Positions 1 to 9,301 are shown, counted from the stretch's first letter. The stretch is 19,207 nt of DNA from an uncultured Bacilli bacterium (GCA_944363995.1 CALVVV010000021.1:1-19207), one strand, 5' to 3'. The notes: generated by a model from the letters alone, not told the origin. A program made the numbers and translations.

Positions 1-66
1 GACTATTTCTTTTAATTTAGTATCAGTTAATTTATTATCCACAATATCAATAATATTATATTTCAT
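1..66 (-). CDS. 5' end of a leftward hypothetical gene, cut by the window edge
   Basis: On the minus strand an ATG at 66-64 opens a reading frame of 22 codons that runs off the window (MKYNIIDIVDNKLTD...). A good ribosome binding site, GGAGAAAG, lies just upstream at about 70-77. No stop is seen before the edge. The product is too short to recognise. The gene diverges from the Wadjet operon, so the 67-280 interval must hold promoters for both directions. Confidence 0.55.
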   Translation of the reverse strand, partial: MKYNIIDIVDNKLTDTKLKEIV

Positions 67-139
67 TATCTTTCTCCATCTATTTATTAGTAAGTATTTT
101 ATTGCTATTAATATAATATATTTTATTTTTTTATTATTT

Positions 140-196
140 GTAATATTACTTTCTAAAACAGTTAATATCATTTTATAATATTTTTTATAGTATATT
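140..196 (+). promoter_or_regulatory. Possible promoter zone for the Wadjet operon
   Basis: The 214-bp divergent spacer is almost pure A+T. A perfect TATAAT sits at 174-179 and a TATATT at 191-196, either of which could serve as a -10 box for jetA. No convincing -35 hexamer lies at the right distance. A perfect 10-bp palindrome (GTAATATTAC, 140-149) precedes them and could be an operator, but in such AT-rich DNA it may be chance. Confidence 0.25.
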
Positions 197-280
197 AGAT
201 AAAAAAATAAAATTATTAGTTTTTTTATTTTGCATTTTTTAAATCATATGATACAATATTCGCAAATGGGGTGGCAAAGA

Positions 281-1726
281 ATGGAAATGTTTGAAAAATT
301 AACCAAACAAATTAGTGAAATGAAATATTTGTGTACCGAAAATACTTATCGATATCGTCCTATCATGCGAACTTTTTATAAACATTATGAACGTTTAGAA
401 TATTGGCTATATAAAGAGGATATATATAATGAATTGAAAAATCGATTTGATAATTACACATTAGAAGACTGTGAAAGAGATTTAGAAACTTTAGTTGAAT
501 GGCTTAGTTTGTATAAAATGCAAGATACAAAAAATGCTGCGTCAATTGAAGAATTTAAAAATAAAAAATTCAGATATCAATTAACTGAATATGCTACTGA
601 AATTGAACGCTTAACAATTTCATTAGAAGAAATGGAAATTAAAACATCTTCTTTAGAGCCTAAATTATTTGATAGAATAAGAATAATAATTGAAAATTTA
701 TTAGACAATAATTTAACAAGTGAACAATGTAATGAATTATGGAATAATTTAAATGATGATTTTACAAAATTAAACCAAAATTATCAAGATTTTTTAAAAA
801 AATTTAATGAACCGAAATCGGAAGAATTATTGCAAAGTGTATTATTTTTACAATTCAAAAATGAAATTATAAAATATCTAAGAGAATTTATTAAAGGATA
901 TCAAAAAAACATTAACTTTATAAAAAGTAGTATTTTAAAAATTGATGAAAATACCATAAATAATTTTTTAGCCCAATTAACTCTTTATTATAAAAAAACT
1001 CCTATTTTAAATCAAAATTTTGATTTTAATTTATTTGAAAGTGTTAACAAAAGAAAATTAAATAACATATTTAAATGGTTTGTTTCAGATTCATCAATTA
1101 GTGAAGGCGAAAAATTAATGAATACTACCGATAACATCATAGTTAAGATTACAAAATATGCTAATTCATTAGTTGAATTAAGAGGTAACATGATAAATCG
1201 GCGAAATGAATATAAACATTTGTGCAAATTGTTTGATAAAATAAATGATATTTCTTTAGCGCATAAATATGCTTCTGTAATATTCGGAATCGAAAGTGTA
1301 AAACACTTTATTGGTGAAGCTAACAATACTGATTCTATCGTAAATGCGTATGACATGAACTCACAAGAAATATTATTATCATCAAGAACTAGAACAAAAA
1401 AAGAAAAAAAATTAATAACTCCTATTGTTGACAAAAGTTTAGAAAAGAAAATTTTATTAGAAGATTATCGCCAACAACAAGAGCAAAATAAACAAATATT
1501 AAAAAATTTAATTAAATCAAAAAAAATAATTTTAACTGATGAAATTAGGTTGACGAAAATTGAAAGAAGATATATTCAAAAATTATTATCAGCAAATAGT
1601 AAAAAAGAAACAGAATTTGGATTAACATATCACATTATTAAAAAAGAGGGAACTTGTAAAATTATATCAGAGGATGGAATATTTTATATGAATGGTTTAG
1701 AAATTATATTTGAAGGTGATATTTAA
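281..1726 (+). CDS. jetA: Wadjet system protein JetA (DUF2397 / TIGR02677-like)
   Basis: Predicted kleisin-like subunit of the Wadjet plasmid-restriction complex; in this SMC family it would bridge the JetC ATPase heads and carry JetB. The N-terminus matches the TIGR02677/DUF2397 pattern I know: an opening YRxIMRxFY segment, then a LVEWLSL segment followed by QDT and a RYQLTEYATE segment, predicted to form winged helices. The middle is helical. The frame is open from a TTG at 230, with ATGs at 248, 266, 281 and 287. I choose 281 (481 aa) because the homologous domain begins there and a G-rich stretch (GGGGTGG, 268-274) gives a usable but atypical Shine-Dalgarno. The stop overlaps the jetB start by one base (TAATG), so translation is coupled. 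Family recognition is from memory of motif patterns. The exact start is uncertain. Confidence 0.8.
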   Translation: MEMFEKLTKQISEMKYLCTENTYRYRPIMRTFYKHYERLEYWLYKEDIYNELKNRFDNYTLEDCERDLETLVEWLSLYKMQDTKNAASIEEFKNKKFRYQLTEYATEIERLTISLEEMEIKTSSLEPKLFDRIRIIIENLLDNNLTSEQCNELWNNLNDDFTKLNQNYQDFLKKFNEPKSEELLQSVLFLQFKNEIIKYLREFIKGYQKNINFIKSSILKIDENTINNFLAQLTLYYKKTPILNQNFDFNLFESVNKRKLNNIFKWFVSDSSISEGEKLMNTTDNIIVKITKYANSLVELRGNMINRRNEYKHLCKLFDKINDISLAHKYASVIFGIESVKHFIGEANNTDSIVNAYDMNSQEILLSSRTRTKKEKKLITPIVDKSLEKKILLEDYRQQQEQNKQILKNLIKSKKIILTDEIRLTKIERRYIQKLLSANSKKETEFGLTYHIIKKEGTCKIISEDGIFYMNGLEIIFEGDI

Positions 1727-2901
1727 TGGATACTTATGTAATAGATTATTTATTAAATAATTATTGGTGTGTTAAAGAAACAAACCAAAAAGAATATTTT
1801 AAAATTAAAAATAATTTAGATTATTATAAAGATTTTTTTCAAAATAAGTTAGGAAGCAAATTGATTGTAAATGATCGTTTTATCAAACTAGAAAAAATTC
1901 CCGCTGTTGCTAAAAACTATATGGGATTAAATAATTTTACTGATCCTTTAGAATATACTATTTTATTTATTATTTTATTATATTTAGAAGACAAACCTAA
2001 ATTAGAACAATTTATTTTATCTAGTTTAATTGAATTTATAACTACAACTGCAACATCTTTAGAATTAGATAACATTCCTAATTGGAATATTTTCCACCAT
2101 CGTAAATGTTTAGTTAATGTTATCAATCATTTAAAAGAATTATATATTATTAAAGTTGTGGAAGAACAAAATATTTTTAGTGAAGATATTAAAGCAGAAG
2201 CATTATACGAAACAACTGGATTATCTAATTATTATGTAAGAGAATTTAAAAATAATATTTTAGAATATACTGATTTAAATGATTATGTAACTGATGAATT
2301 TACTAATCAAGATGATAAAATAGGTGAAGTTAGAAGATATCGAGTTTATCGTCATTTATTATATTCTTTAGTTTCTTATAATGAAGATTTATCTGAATCA
2401 GAAATTGATTATTTAAGAAAATTTAAAAATAATATTCAAAATGAAATAAGTAAATATCTTAATGCTTCATTAGATTTAACTAAAAATATGGCAGTATTAT
2501 TATATGAGTTAGATACTAAAGAAAAAGATTATTTTCCTAATAATAAAGCTATAGCAGATATTGTTTTATTAGTTAATTATAAAATATTAGAAAATGTTGA
2601 TAATAATGTTTTAATTCTTAATCAAGATGAAACAATTACGATTTCGTTAGAACTTTTAACAAGAATTATAAAAGATACAAGAATAGAATATCTTAAATAT
2701 TTTAGTAAACATTATCAAGAATTAACTATTTCAAATTTTGTTTTAGAAGTGATTAATTATATGCAAGAATATGATTTTATTAGAAAATTTGCTGATTTTT
2801 ATAAAATATATCCGATGGTAACAAAACTTAAAGGTATTATTCCTAAAGAAGATATTGAACAATTAGATTTATTTGGAGGTGATAATGATGAAGATAACTA
2901 A
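1726..2901 (+). CDS. jetB: Wadjet system protein JetB (DUF2398 / TIGR02678-like)
   Basis: Predicted KITE-type winged-helix accessory subunit that would bind the JetA kleisin in the SMC complex. The 391-aa length fits the TIGR02678/DUF2398 family. The expected opening is visible: a short helical start, a DFFQNKLGSKLIVNDRFIKL segment (the family's 'wF...lG..L.v....rL.K' signature), then a hydrophobic helix-rich block. A charged acidic tail (GGDNDEDN) ends the protein. It starts one base before the jetA stop ends, with GAAGGTG just upstream, and its 3' end overlaps jetC by 14 bases. The sequence is less conserved than jetC or jetD, so the assignment rests partly on operon position between two clear family members. 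Confidence 0.75.
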   Translation: MDTYVIDYLLNNYWCVKETNQKEYFKIKNNLDYYKDFFQNKLGSKLIVNDRFIKLEKIPAVAKNYMGLNNFTDPLEYTILFIILLYLEDKPKLEQFILSSLIEFITTTATSLELDNIPNWNIFHHRKCLVNVINHLKELYIIKVVEEQNIFSEDIKAEALYETTGLSNYYVREFKNNILEYTDLNDYVTDEFTNQDDKIGEVRRYRVYRHLLYSLVSYNEDLSESEIDYLRKFKNNIQNEISKYLNASLDLTKNMAVLLYELDTKEKDYFPNNKAIADIVLLVNYKILENVDNNVLILNQDETITISLELLTRIIKDTRIEYLKYFSKHYQELTISNFVLEVINYMQEYDFIRKFADFYKIYPMVTKLKGIIPKEDIEQLDLFGGDNDEDN

Positions 2902-5900
2902 AATTGGATTATTAAATTTTTGGTTATATGATGAAGAAGAATTTGATTTTTATGATGGTAAATTAATATTAAGAGGAACAAATGGAAGTGGGAAATCTGT
3001 TACAATGCAATCTTTTATTCCTTTAATTTTAGATGGTAATAAAAGCCCTGACCGATTAGATCCTTTTGGTTCTAAAGAAAGAAAAATCGAAGACTATATT
3101 ATCGGTAATTCCGAAACTGTTCAAAAAGAAGAAGCAATTTCATATCTATATATGGAATTAATAAAAAATAATAATTATATTACAATTGGTTTAGGTTTTA
3201 GAGGAAGAAAAGGTAAAACAGTTGAATCTTGGGGATTTGCTTTAAAAGATGGCAAAAGAATTGGTAAAGATTTTTATCTTTACAAAGATCCTTCCAATAA
3301 AGTACCACTTTCCAAAAATGAATTAAAATCAAGACTAGGAACAATTAATGAGTTTACCGATACCACCAAAGATTATAAAGCAATGGTTAATCGACTATTA
3401 TTTGGCTTTCCTAATCTAGATACCTATGATGAATTTATTAAATTATTATTACAATTAAGAAGTAATAAACTATCTAAAGATTATAAGCCAACTAATTTAG
3501 TAAATGTTTTAAACACTGTTTTACAACCTTTAACTGAAGAGGATTTGCGTCCTTTATCTGAAGCAATTGAACAGATGAATAAAACAAAAGAAAAAATAGA
3601 AACATTAGAGAAAAATGTTAAATCATTAAAAGATTTTTTAAGAGTATATAAAAATTATAATGAAACAGTTTTATTATCTAAAGCAAGAAACTATCAAAGA
3701 TTTAATAAAGAATATAAAAATTTAAAAGAAGAAATTCAGAAATGTGATAAAGAATTTAACAATCTAAAATTAGATTTAGATGATAGTATTAAAAGAAAAT
3801 TAAAAGTAATTGAAATTATCGACATTAATACCGAAACTAAAAAACAATTAGATAATCAAGATTTAAAACAAAAAATAGAAACTTTAGCTCATTTAAATAA
3901 AGATATAGAAATTTTAGAAATAAAAATTAAAGACTTAGAAGATAAAACTGATAATACTTTAAAAGATAAAATAAATTTAAATAATGATATCGCTAAGATA
4001 GAAAATGAAATATATAAACTAAAAAAAGAAATTGAAATAAAATCTATCGATATCAAAGATTTAGCTAGTGATATTTATTTTGATGATATTGTATTCTTTA
4101 TTGATGATTTATTAGAAAATAAGACTCCTTCTTTTGATAGTATTTTAAAACAATTAAATAGCTATAAAGATAAAGTAACGGTTGTTTTAAATTTATTAGA
4201 ACTTGAAAATAAAATATTAATGGAAAGTGAAACGACAAGATTAGAATATGAAAAATTAACTAAACAATTTAAATCTTTAGAACAAGATATTAATAATCAA
4301 GAAAACATTTTAAAAGAAAGTATTATGAGTTGGCAAGAACAGTTTATTAATAATTTAAATAATAATTATTATTTAAAATTAGATAACGAAACTAAGAAAA
4401 ATATATTTGATTTAATGAATGATTATTCAATCAAAAATTATGAAAAAGTAAAAATTATTTTTAATGAATTTTCTAGTATTTTAATAGAAGATATAAATAA
4501 AGAAAATTTAAATTTAGAATTAAAAAAATCATTAAAACAAGAAAAAGTAAATGAATTAAAAGAGGAATATAAAAAATTAGAAAATAAAGATGATTTAGAA
4601 ATACCTTCATATAATGAGGAAGTAGATAAAATATTAGCTGAAAATAATATTGGCCATATACCTTTATATAAATGCTTAGAATTTAAGTCAAATATAGATG
4701 AAAAAATAAAAAATAAAATAGAAAATGATTTATTAAGCCTAAATATTTTAGATGCTGAAATAATCAATGAAGATGATTTAAATAAATTAAATAAATTGGA
4801 TATTAATCTTTTATATTTAACTAAAACCAAAGAAAAGAAAAATAATATATTAAAATATTTTGATGTGATTGGACCAAATAAAAAATATGTGGAAGATATT
4901 TTAAAATGTATTAGTACGGATATCAATGATTTGATTACAATTAATGAATTAGGTATATCTAAAATAGATACATTAAATTTTATTGCCGATAAAAATTATA
5001 AACAAACTTATATAGGATATTTAAAACGTTTAAATTTAAGAAAAGAAAAAATGGAATTTATTTCTAATCAAATTAGTTTAATAAATGCAGAAATAAAAAA
5101 TATCGAAAATATTATCGATAATAATATAAATAAAATTGATGTTATTAAAAAAGAAAATGCTTTACCTGATAATAATATAATAAATGAAATTTTGGATAAA
5201 ATTCATGAATTAAATATTACATTATCTTGGAATGATAAAAAACAAAAGGAATTAGAAAATAATATTTTTGTGATTGATAATAAATTAAAAGAAACAAGAA
5301 AAAATATTGAAGAAAATAAAAAAGGTTTATATATTCCTTTAAATTTACAAACTTATAAAGAAGTATTATTATCGATTAACGTAACTAAAGATTTGTTACA
5401 AGATATCAATAATTTATATAATAATTATTCAAATAAAATCGAAATAAATAATAGTTATAAAATAAGATTAGAAGATAGTATTGATAACATGGCTTATCTT
5501 GAAGCAGAAATAAATGAAAAAAAGCATGATTTAAATATTAATTTGGAAAATAAAAATACAATCGAAAATTTATTAGAAACAAAAGAATATAAAGATCAAA
5601 AAGAAAGATTGTTAAAAATTGAAACAGAATTAAACGAATTAATTAAAGAAAAAGAAGATTTAATAAATAAAATTGGTTTTTTAAACAGCGAAGTTGAGCA
5701 TAAAGCAAATAATTTAAATAATTTAAAAAACGATTTAAATATTTTAGAAACAAAAGTAAATGTTTATAAAGAAATATTTTTAAGAGAATATAAATTAAAT
5801 TATGTATATCAAGAAGATATTAATAATTTAGATAGTACAGTTAATAAAATAATAAAAGATAAAATTGATAAAAAAGAAATTTCTGTAAAAGAAGCATTAG

Positions 5901-6919
5901 CCAATATTTATTCTTCTTTTAATCAATATAGTTTGCAATTAAATGATTATTCATTAAAAGATGTAATTATCTTTGATGATTATGATCGAAATTTAGGTGA
6001 AATATCTAAAATATATGAAGATAATACTAGAGTCGATATTACAGCGATGTATCAAGGAATAAAATTAAATATAATTAAACTTAATGAAACTTTAAATGAT
6101 GTTATAGAGGAAAATAAAGATTTAATTAGTGAACAAGATCGTCATTTATTTGAAGAAATTTTATTAAATACAGTAGGTGAAAAAATAAAGAATCGTATTA
6201 GTTCTTCTAACGAGTGGGTAAGTAAAATAAATAATATTATGGCTACTATGCAAGAAAATAGTGCTTTAAGTTTTAAATTGGTGTGGAAAAGTATTTCCGC
6301 TATTGATGATGATGAAATAGATACTAAAGAAATAGTAGAAATCTTAAGAATGCCATCGGATGCACTAGATGAGAAAGATAAAGAAAAACTTACTAATCAC
6401 TTTAGAAGTAAAATTAAAAAAGCCGAACAATTATATCAAGATTCATATATTTCATTTTATAAAATTATCGAAGAAGTATTAGATTATCGTTCTTGGTTTA
6501 CTTTTCAATTACTATATCAAAGAAAAGGTATGCCATTTAAAGAATTAACTGATAAAACATTTTCTAAATTTAGTGGTGGGGAACGGGCTAAAAGTATGTA
6601 TATTCCTTTATTTGCCAGTGTATATGCTAAACTTAATTCGGCTTTTGATGATTCTTTAAGAATTATTGCATTAGATGAAGCTTTTGCTGGCGTTGATGAA
6701 GAAAATATTAGAGAAATGTTTGGTATTTTAAAATATTTAAATTTAGATTTTATTATAAATTCGCAAGTTTTATGGGGTGATTATGATACAATAAACGATT
6801 TATCTATTTGTGAGTTAATTAGACCATATAACTCTAGTGTAGTAACTGTTGAACGTTATCGTTGGAACGGTAAATATAAAGAAATAATTCAAAATAGGGA
6901 AGAATATGACAGAATATAG
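2888..6919 (+). CDS. jetC: Wadjet SMC-like ATPase JetC (TIGR02680-like)
   Basis: Motor of the Wadjet complex: an SMC/MukB-like ATPase whose dimer is thought to extrude DNA loops and identify small circular DNA for cleavage. From the start chosen here it is 1343 aa. The head begins at once with an LxNFWLYDEEEF segment, Walker A GTNGSGKS (30-37), and a block with SPDRLDPFGS, SKDYKPT and EEDLRPLSEAIEQM, all diagnostic of TIGR02680. About residues 230-1100 are charged, Asn/Lys/Glu-rich coiled coil with a hinge region. The C-terminal head carries the ABC signature FSGGE (1228-1232) and Walker B ending in D1263-E1264. An open TTG exists at 2873, but GGAGGT at 2875-2880 lies 7 nt before ATG 2888 (4 nt before ATG 2885), so the ATG pair is the real start. 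It overlaps jetD by 14 bases. Confidence 0.93.
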   Translation: MKITKIGLLNFWLYDEEEFDFYDGKLILRGTNGSGKSVTMQSFIPLILDGNKSPDRLDPFGSKERKIEDYIIGNSETVQKEEAISYLYMELIKNNNYITIGLGFRGRKGKTVESWGFALKDGKRIGKDFYLYKDPSNKVPLSKNELKSRLGTINEFTDTTKDYKAMVNRLLFGFPNLDTYDEFIKLLLQLRSNKLSKDYKPTNLVNVLNTVLQPLTEEDLRPLSEAIEQMNKTKEKIETLEKNVKSLKDFLRVYKNYNETVLLSKARNYQRFNKEYKNLKEEIQKCDKEFNNLKLDLDDSIKRKLKVIEIIDINTETKKQLDNQDLKQKIETLAHLNKDIEILEIKIKDLEDKTDNTLKDKINLNNDIAKIENEIYKLKKEIEIKSIDIKDLASDIYFDDIVFFIDDLLENKTPSFDSILKQLNSYKDKVTVVLNLLELENKILMESETTRLEYEKLTKQFKSLEQDINNQENILKESIMSWQEQFINNLNNNYYLKLDNETKKNIFDLMNDYSIKNYEKVKIIFNEFSSILIEDINKENLNLELKKSLKQEKVNELKEEYKKLENKDDLEIPSYNEEVDKILAENNIGHIPLYKCLEFKSNIDEKIKNKIENDLLSLNILDAEIINEDDLNKLNKLDINLLYLTKTKEKKNNILKYFDVIGPNKKYVEDILKCISTDINDLITINELGISKIDTLNFIADKNYKQTYIGYLKRLNLRKEKMEFISNQISLINAEIKNIENIIDNNINKIDVIKKENALPDNNIINEILDKIHELNITLSWNDKKQKELENNIFVIDNKLKETRKNIEENKKGLYIPLNLQTYKEVLLSINVTKDLLQDINNLYNNYSNKIEINNSYKIRLEDSIDNMAYLEAEINEKKHDLNINLENKNTIENLLETKEYKDQKERLLKIETELNELIKEKEDLINKIGFLNSEVEHKANNLNNLKNDLNILETKVNVYKEIFLREYKLNYVYQEDINNLDSTVNKIIKDKIDKKEISVKEALANIYSSFNQYSLQLNDYSLKDVIIFDDYDRNLGEISKIYEDNTRVDITAMYQGIKLNIIKLNETLNDVIEENKDLISEQDRHLFEEILLNTVGEKIKNRISSSNEWVSKINNIMATMQENSALSFKLVWKSISAIDDDEIDTKEIVEILRMPSDALDEKDKEKLTNHFRSKIKKAEQLYQDSYISFYKIIEEVLDYRSWFTFQLLYQRKGMPFKELTDKTFSKFSGGERAKSMYIPLFASVYAKLNSAFDDSLRIIALDEAFAGVDEENIREMFGILKYLNLDFIINSQVLWGDYDTINDLSICELIRPYNSSVVTVERYRWNGKYKEIIQNREEYDRI

Positions 6920-8117
6920 TAAATATTTTAAAGATAAAAACGGCTATGATCGATTTATAAAAAAATTATATCAAAAATATCAATCATTAGGTAAATTTAT
7001 TGGAACTATTAAGTTAGATAATTTAAATGCTGAAGAAGCATATGCTTTATCGCAATTATTTGGTGAAAATTATAAGAGCGGTGATGATATAAAATTATCA
7101 ATCAGACAATTTTTAAAAATAATGGATAGATCAAAATTTAAAAACTTTGATATTGCTACATTAGTGCAAGAATATTTAAATGTCCCATTATTAACTAATA
7201 AAGAATTAAAATCTAATTTAATTAATAAAGAAGATAAATTTTACCAAGAATTAGTGCAAGACGATTTAAAATTAAAAAAAATTATTAATAGGGATAACTT
7301 ATTTATTCATCAAAGATATATTAAAAATAAAGATAGTTTAAAAAAAGACTTAATTAATGTTATTAATTTAATAAATAATTTACCTAAAGAAAGAACGATG
7401 ATTTCTTTATTTTCAGCCACTTACACAAAAAATCCGCATTATTTAGATTTAGATACTAATACTAGTAATTTATTTATTAATTTTTTATCTTGTTTGGATA
7501 ATATTGATTATCCTAATACTAGAGAAGATAAAATAAAATTGCTATATAAGCATAACATTGAAATGGATAATTTATCTAATTATGTTCTTACTTATAACTT
7601 ATTATCATCTAGGGAAAGTATTAATGAGTTAAGTAAAGAGACACTTATTTTAAATATTAAAAATATATTAAATACATCTTTATTTGATAGTAAATTAAAA
7701 AAAGTATTTGTTTTTGAGAATCCCTCAATATTAACAAAAATATTAAGTTTAAATATTGATGTTAGTGTAATTATTTCTGGAGGATTTCCTAATAATGCTG
7801 TTTATCTATTAATTGATAAATTGATTGAAAACGGTAATAAAATTTATTATAATGGTGATTTTGATCCTGAAGGATTAATTATTGCCTATAAATTAAAAAA
7901 TAAATATCAAGATAAATTACAATTATTTTGTTATGATAAAATTGATTATGAAAGGTGTAAATCAAATAATTTTATTTCTAATTCTAGATTAAATAAAATG
8001 GAAAAAATTGATGATGATAATTTAAATATAATTAAAAATTTATTATTAGAAAATAAATTAGCTGCTTTTCAAGAAAATAATGATCGGATAATCGATTATT
8101 TAAAAAATATAGATTAA
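6906..8117 (+). CDS. jetD: Wadjet TOPRIM nuclease JetD (DUF2399 / TIGR02679-like)
   Basis: Predicted effector of the Wadjet system: the JetD homodimer cuts DNA that the JetABC motor has recognised as a small circle. The protein is 403 aa. The N-terminal half has winged-helix character, with an LGKFIGTIKLDNLNAEEA segment typical of this family. The C-terminal third is a TOPRIM domain. The expected catalytic acidic residues are present: E271 in VFVFENPS, and D318 and D320 in NGDFDPEG. The glycine-rich ISGGFPNNAV strand-turn lies between them, as in DUF2399. The start overlaps the jetC stop, with AGGGAAG upstream. A strong terminator follows 4 bases after the stop, so this is the last gene of the operon. 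All catalytic residues are intact, so the system looks functional. Confidence 0.9.
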   Translation: MTEYSKYFKDKNGYDRFIKKLYQKYQSLGKFIGTIKLDNLNAEEAYALSQLFGENYKSGDDIKLSIRQFLKIMDRSKFKNFDIATLVQEYLNVPLLTNKELKSNLINKEDKFYQELVQDDLKLKKIINRDNLFIHQRYIKNKDSLKKDLINVINLINNLPKERTMISLFSATYTKNPHYLDLDTNTSNLFINFLSCLDNIDYPNTREDKIKLLYKHNIEMDNLSNYVLTYNLLSSRESINELSKETLILNIKNILNTSLFDSKLKKVFVFENPSILTKILSLNIDVSVIISGGFPNNAVYLLIDKLIENGNKIYYNGDFDPEGLIIAYKLKNKYQDKLQLFCYDKIDYERCKSNNFISNSRLNKMEKIDDDNLNIIKNLLLENKLAAFQENNDRIIDYLKNID

Positions 8118-8121
8118 GAAT

Positions 8122-8159
8122 AAAGACTATTGACAAATAAATTTTGTTAATAGTCTTTT
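8122..8159 (+). terminator. Rho-independent terminator of the Wadjet operon
   Basis: A 14-bp inverted repeat (8122-8135 and 8145-8158) pairs AAAGACTATTGACA with TGTTAATAGTCTTT through one G-T wobble, with a 9-nt loop. It starts 4 nt after the jetD stop. The 3' arm itself ends in TTTT, and on the minus strand the 5' arm gives a short U tract too, so it may be bidirectional. Confidence 0.85.
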
Positions 8160-8164
8160 GATTA

Positions 8165-8261
8165 TCAATTTAAAGTATCAATATTATTTGTTAAATTTAT
8201 TACCTTTTTTGTATTATTGTATAACAATATATTTTACCTTGTATTAGTTATAAGCAACTTT
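8165..8261 (-). pseudogene. Relic of the 5' end of the unknown gene at 9261-9560
   Basis: Read on the minus strand, this stretch gives LLYNNTKKVINLTNNIDTLN and then TGA. It aligns with the opening of the leftward gene at 9560 (LLESNTKKVIDLIHQFDNLS). The leader sequence is also shared, including a perfect 15-base match (8247-8261 with 9591-9605). The start codon is gone, the leader is shortened, and the frame stops after about 20 codons. I read it as a fragment of a paralogue left after a duplication or recombination event. Confidence 0.6.
8191..8261 (-). repeat. Direct repeat copy 1 flanking the AbiE module
   Basis: This is a partner of the repeat at 9521-9605 in the same orientation. The outer end is an exact 15-mer (GTTATAAGCAACTTT on the plus strand). 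The inner part shares TTAAATxxATTACxTTTTTTGTATTA. The centre differs by substitutions and length. The two copies enclose the AbiEi/AbiEii genes. Confidence 0.6.
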
Positions 8262-8263
8262 CC

Positions 8264-8356
8264 ATATATGAAGAGCTACTTAATATGTTTAATCAAGAAA
8301 AAGATGTAATTAACGAAAAAGAAATAAAAGAAAAATTAGAAGAATTAAAAAAGTAA
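8264..8356 (+). pseudogene. Possible C-terminal scrap of a lost gene
   Basis: An open plus-strand frame ending in TAA at 8354-8356 reads IYEELLNMFNQEKDVINEKE and then about ten more charged residues (IKEKLEELKK). This looks like a real helical C-terminus rather than random AT-rich translation. It begins right where the 15-base repeat ends, has no ribosome binding site or plausible long start, and matches nothing I recognise. It may be the tail of a gene whose body was deleted at the repeat boundary. Confidence 0.3.
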
Positions 8357-8403
8357 TATAAATTTAAATAAATTAATAAAATTAAGTATTTTACCACACT
8401 TGA

Positions 8404-8432
8404 TTGACTAATATGGTATTTTAGTTTAAAAT
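8404..8432 (+). promoter_or_regulatory. Promoter of the AbiEi-like gene
   Basis: TTGACT (8404-8409) is followed by exactly 17 nt and then TAAAAT (8427-8432). The predicted transcript start falls at about 8439, where the Shine-Dalgarno GAGGTGA (8439-8445) begins. Flanking ACCA (8392-8395) and TGGT (8414-8417) around the -35 box could be part of an autoregulatory operator, as AbiEi proteins repress their own operons, but this is weak. Confidence 0.6.
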
Positions 8433-8450
8433 TATATTGAGGTGATTATT

Positions 8451-8993
8451 ATGATATTATTATATAAAGATTTAATAAAACGATATAAAAGTGATTATAA
8501 AATAAAAAAACTTATAAAAGAAGGTAATTTATTTAAAATTGAAAAAGGTATTTATAGTGATAATGATAATATTAATTATTTGGAAATCATAACAAAAAAA
8601 TATCCTAATGCTATCTTTACAATGGATAGTGCATTTTATTATCATAATTTAACTGATGTAATTCCTGATAAGGAGTATCTTGCATTAAGAAGAGATAGTA
8701 CTAAGATAAATGATAATAGAATTAAAGTTATATATTGTCAAGCTAATTTATTTGAAATAGGGAAATCAACTTTAAAAGTAAATAATATTAATATTCCAAT
8801 ATATGATAAAGAAAGAATGTTAATAGAATTAATAAGAAATAGAAAAAATTTAGGCTTTGATTATTATAAAGAAATAATAAATAACTATAGAGAAATAAGA
8901 GAAACGTTGAACACAACAAAAATAGCAGAATATATTAGTAAATTTTCAATTGAAGACTATTTATATGATGTTATTATGAAAGAGGTGTTTTAA
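8451..8993 (+). CDS. AbiEi-like antitoxin of a type IV toxin-antitoxin system
   Basis: A 180-aa protein resembling AbiEi-family antitoxins, which repress their own operon through an N-terminal winged helix and counter the AbiEii nucleotidyltransferase toxin. The N-terminal 50 residues (YKDLIKRYKSDYKIKKLIKE, then LFKIEKGIYSD) are the usual winged-helix 'reads a gene start' pattern. They are followed by YPNAIFTMDSAFYYHNLTD, the familiar central block, and KERMLIELIR. The frame is open from a GTG at 8442, but GAGGTGA at 8439-8445 points to ATG 8451. The gene appears intact. Its partner toxin directly downstream is truncated, so the antitoxin may now be a solitary regulator or a source of immunity. 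Confidence 0.75.
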   Translation: MILLYKDLIKRYKSDYKIKKLIKEGNLFKIEKGIYSDNDNINYLEIITKKYPNAIFTMDSAFYYHNLTDVIPDKEYLALRRDSTKINDNRIKVIYCQANLFEIGKSTLKVNNINIPIYDKERMLIELIRNRKNLGFDYYKEIINNYREIRETLNTTKIAEYISKFSIEDYLYDVIMKEVF

Positions 8994-9301
8994 TAGATTT
9001 AAATAAATTGGTTAATAGTTATTTAAATAATGGTTATTCACGCCCTTTAGCTATTTCAAGAGTATGTCAAGATGTTATTTTAGCTAAAATAAGCGACTCT
9101 AATTTTAATAGAAATGTAACAATAAAAGGTGGAGTTGTAATGATGGCTATTTCTAAAGATAAAAGACGATCAACTCAAGATTTGGATATAGATTTTATTA
9201 GGTATTCTTTAGAAAATTCTTCTATATTAGAATTTATTAAAAAATTAAATGATAATGATATTAAAATAAATGTAACTGCACCAATAAAAAAGCTTCATCA
9301 T
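8993..9301 (+). pseudogene. Truncated AbiEii-like toxin (nucleotidyltransferase) with lost start codon
   Basis: This is the N-terminal ~100 residues of an AbiEii/AbiGii-type nucleotidyltransferase toxin. The core is present: IKGGVVMM followed by RRSTQDLDIDF, the glycine pair and the DxD-type metal-binding acids. Full-length members are usually well over 200 aa. Here the family match ends at KLHH (to 9301), where the sequence joins an unrelated inverted gene fragment, and the frame stops at 9355. The natural start, overlapping the antitoxin stop and 7 nt after GAGGTG, reads ATA (8993-8995, giving MDLNKLVNSY) instead of ATG. The first standard alternative is TTG 9008, poorly spaced from the binding site. 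I call this an inactivated toxin. Confidence 0.75.

Noticed and set aside
140..149. Perfect palindrome GTAATATTAC upstream of jetA as an operator.
   Set aside because: Ten-base AT palindromes are expected by chance in DNA this AT-rich. There is no second copy and no regulator gene beside it.
2873..2887. A TTG start for jetC five codons upstream of the annotated ATG.
   Set aside because: The TTG codon itself overlaps the GGAGGT binding site that serves the ATG at 2888, and the family N-terminus fits the ATG start.
4438..4926. A 162-codon open frame on the minus strand inside jetC.
   Set aside because: It is antisense to the coiled-coil region of a clear gene, is built of low-complexity Ser/Phe/Leu/Ile, and has no binding site. 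It is a shadow of Lys/Glu/Asn-rich codons.
3600..6000. Internal Asn/Lys/Glu-rich repetitive look of jetC as a tandem repeat.
   Set aside because: No unit recurs with a fixed period. This is ordinary SMC coiled coil in AT-biased codons.
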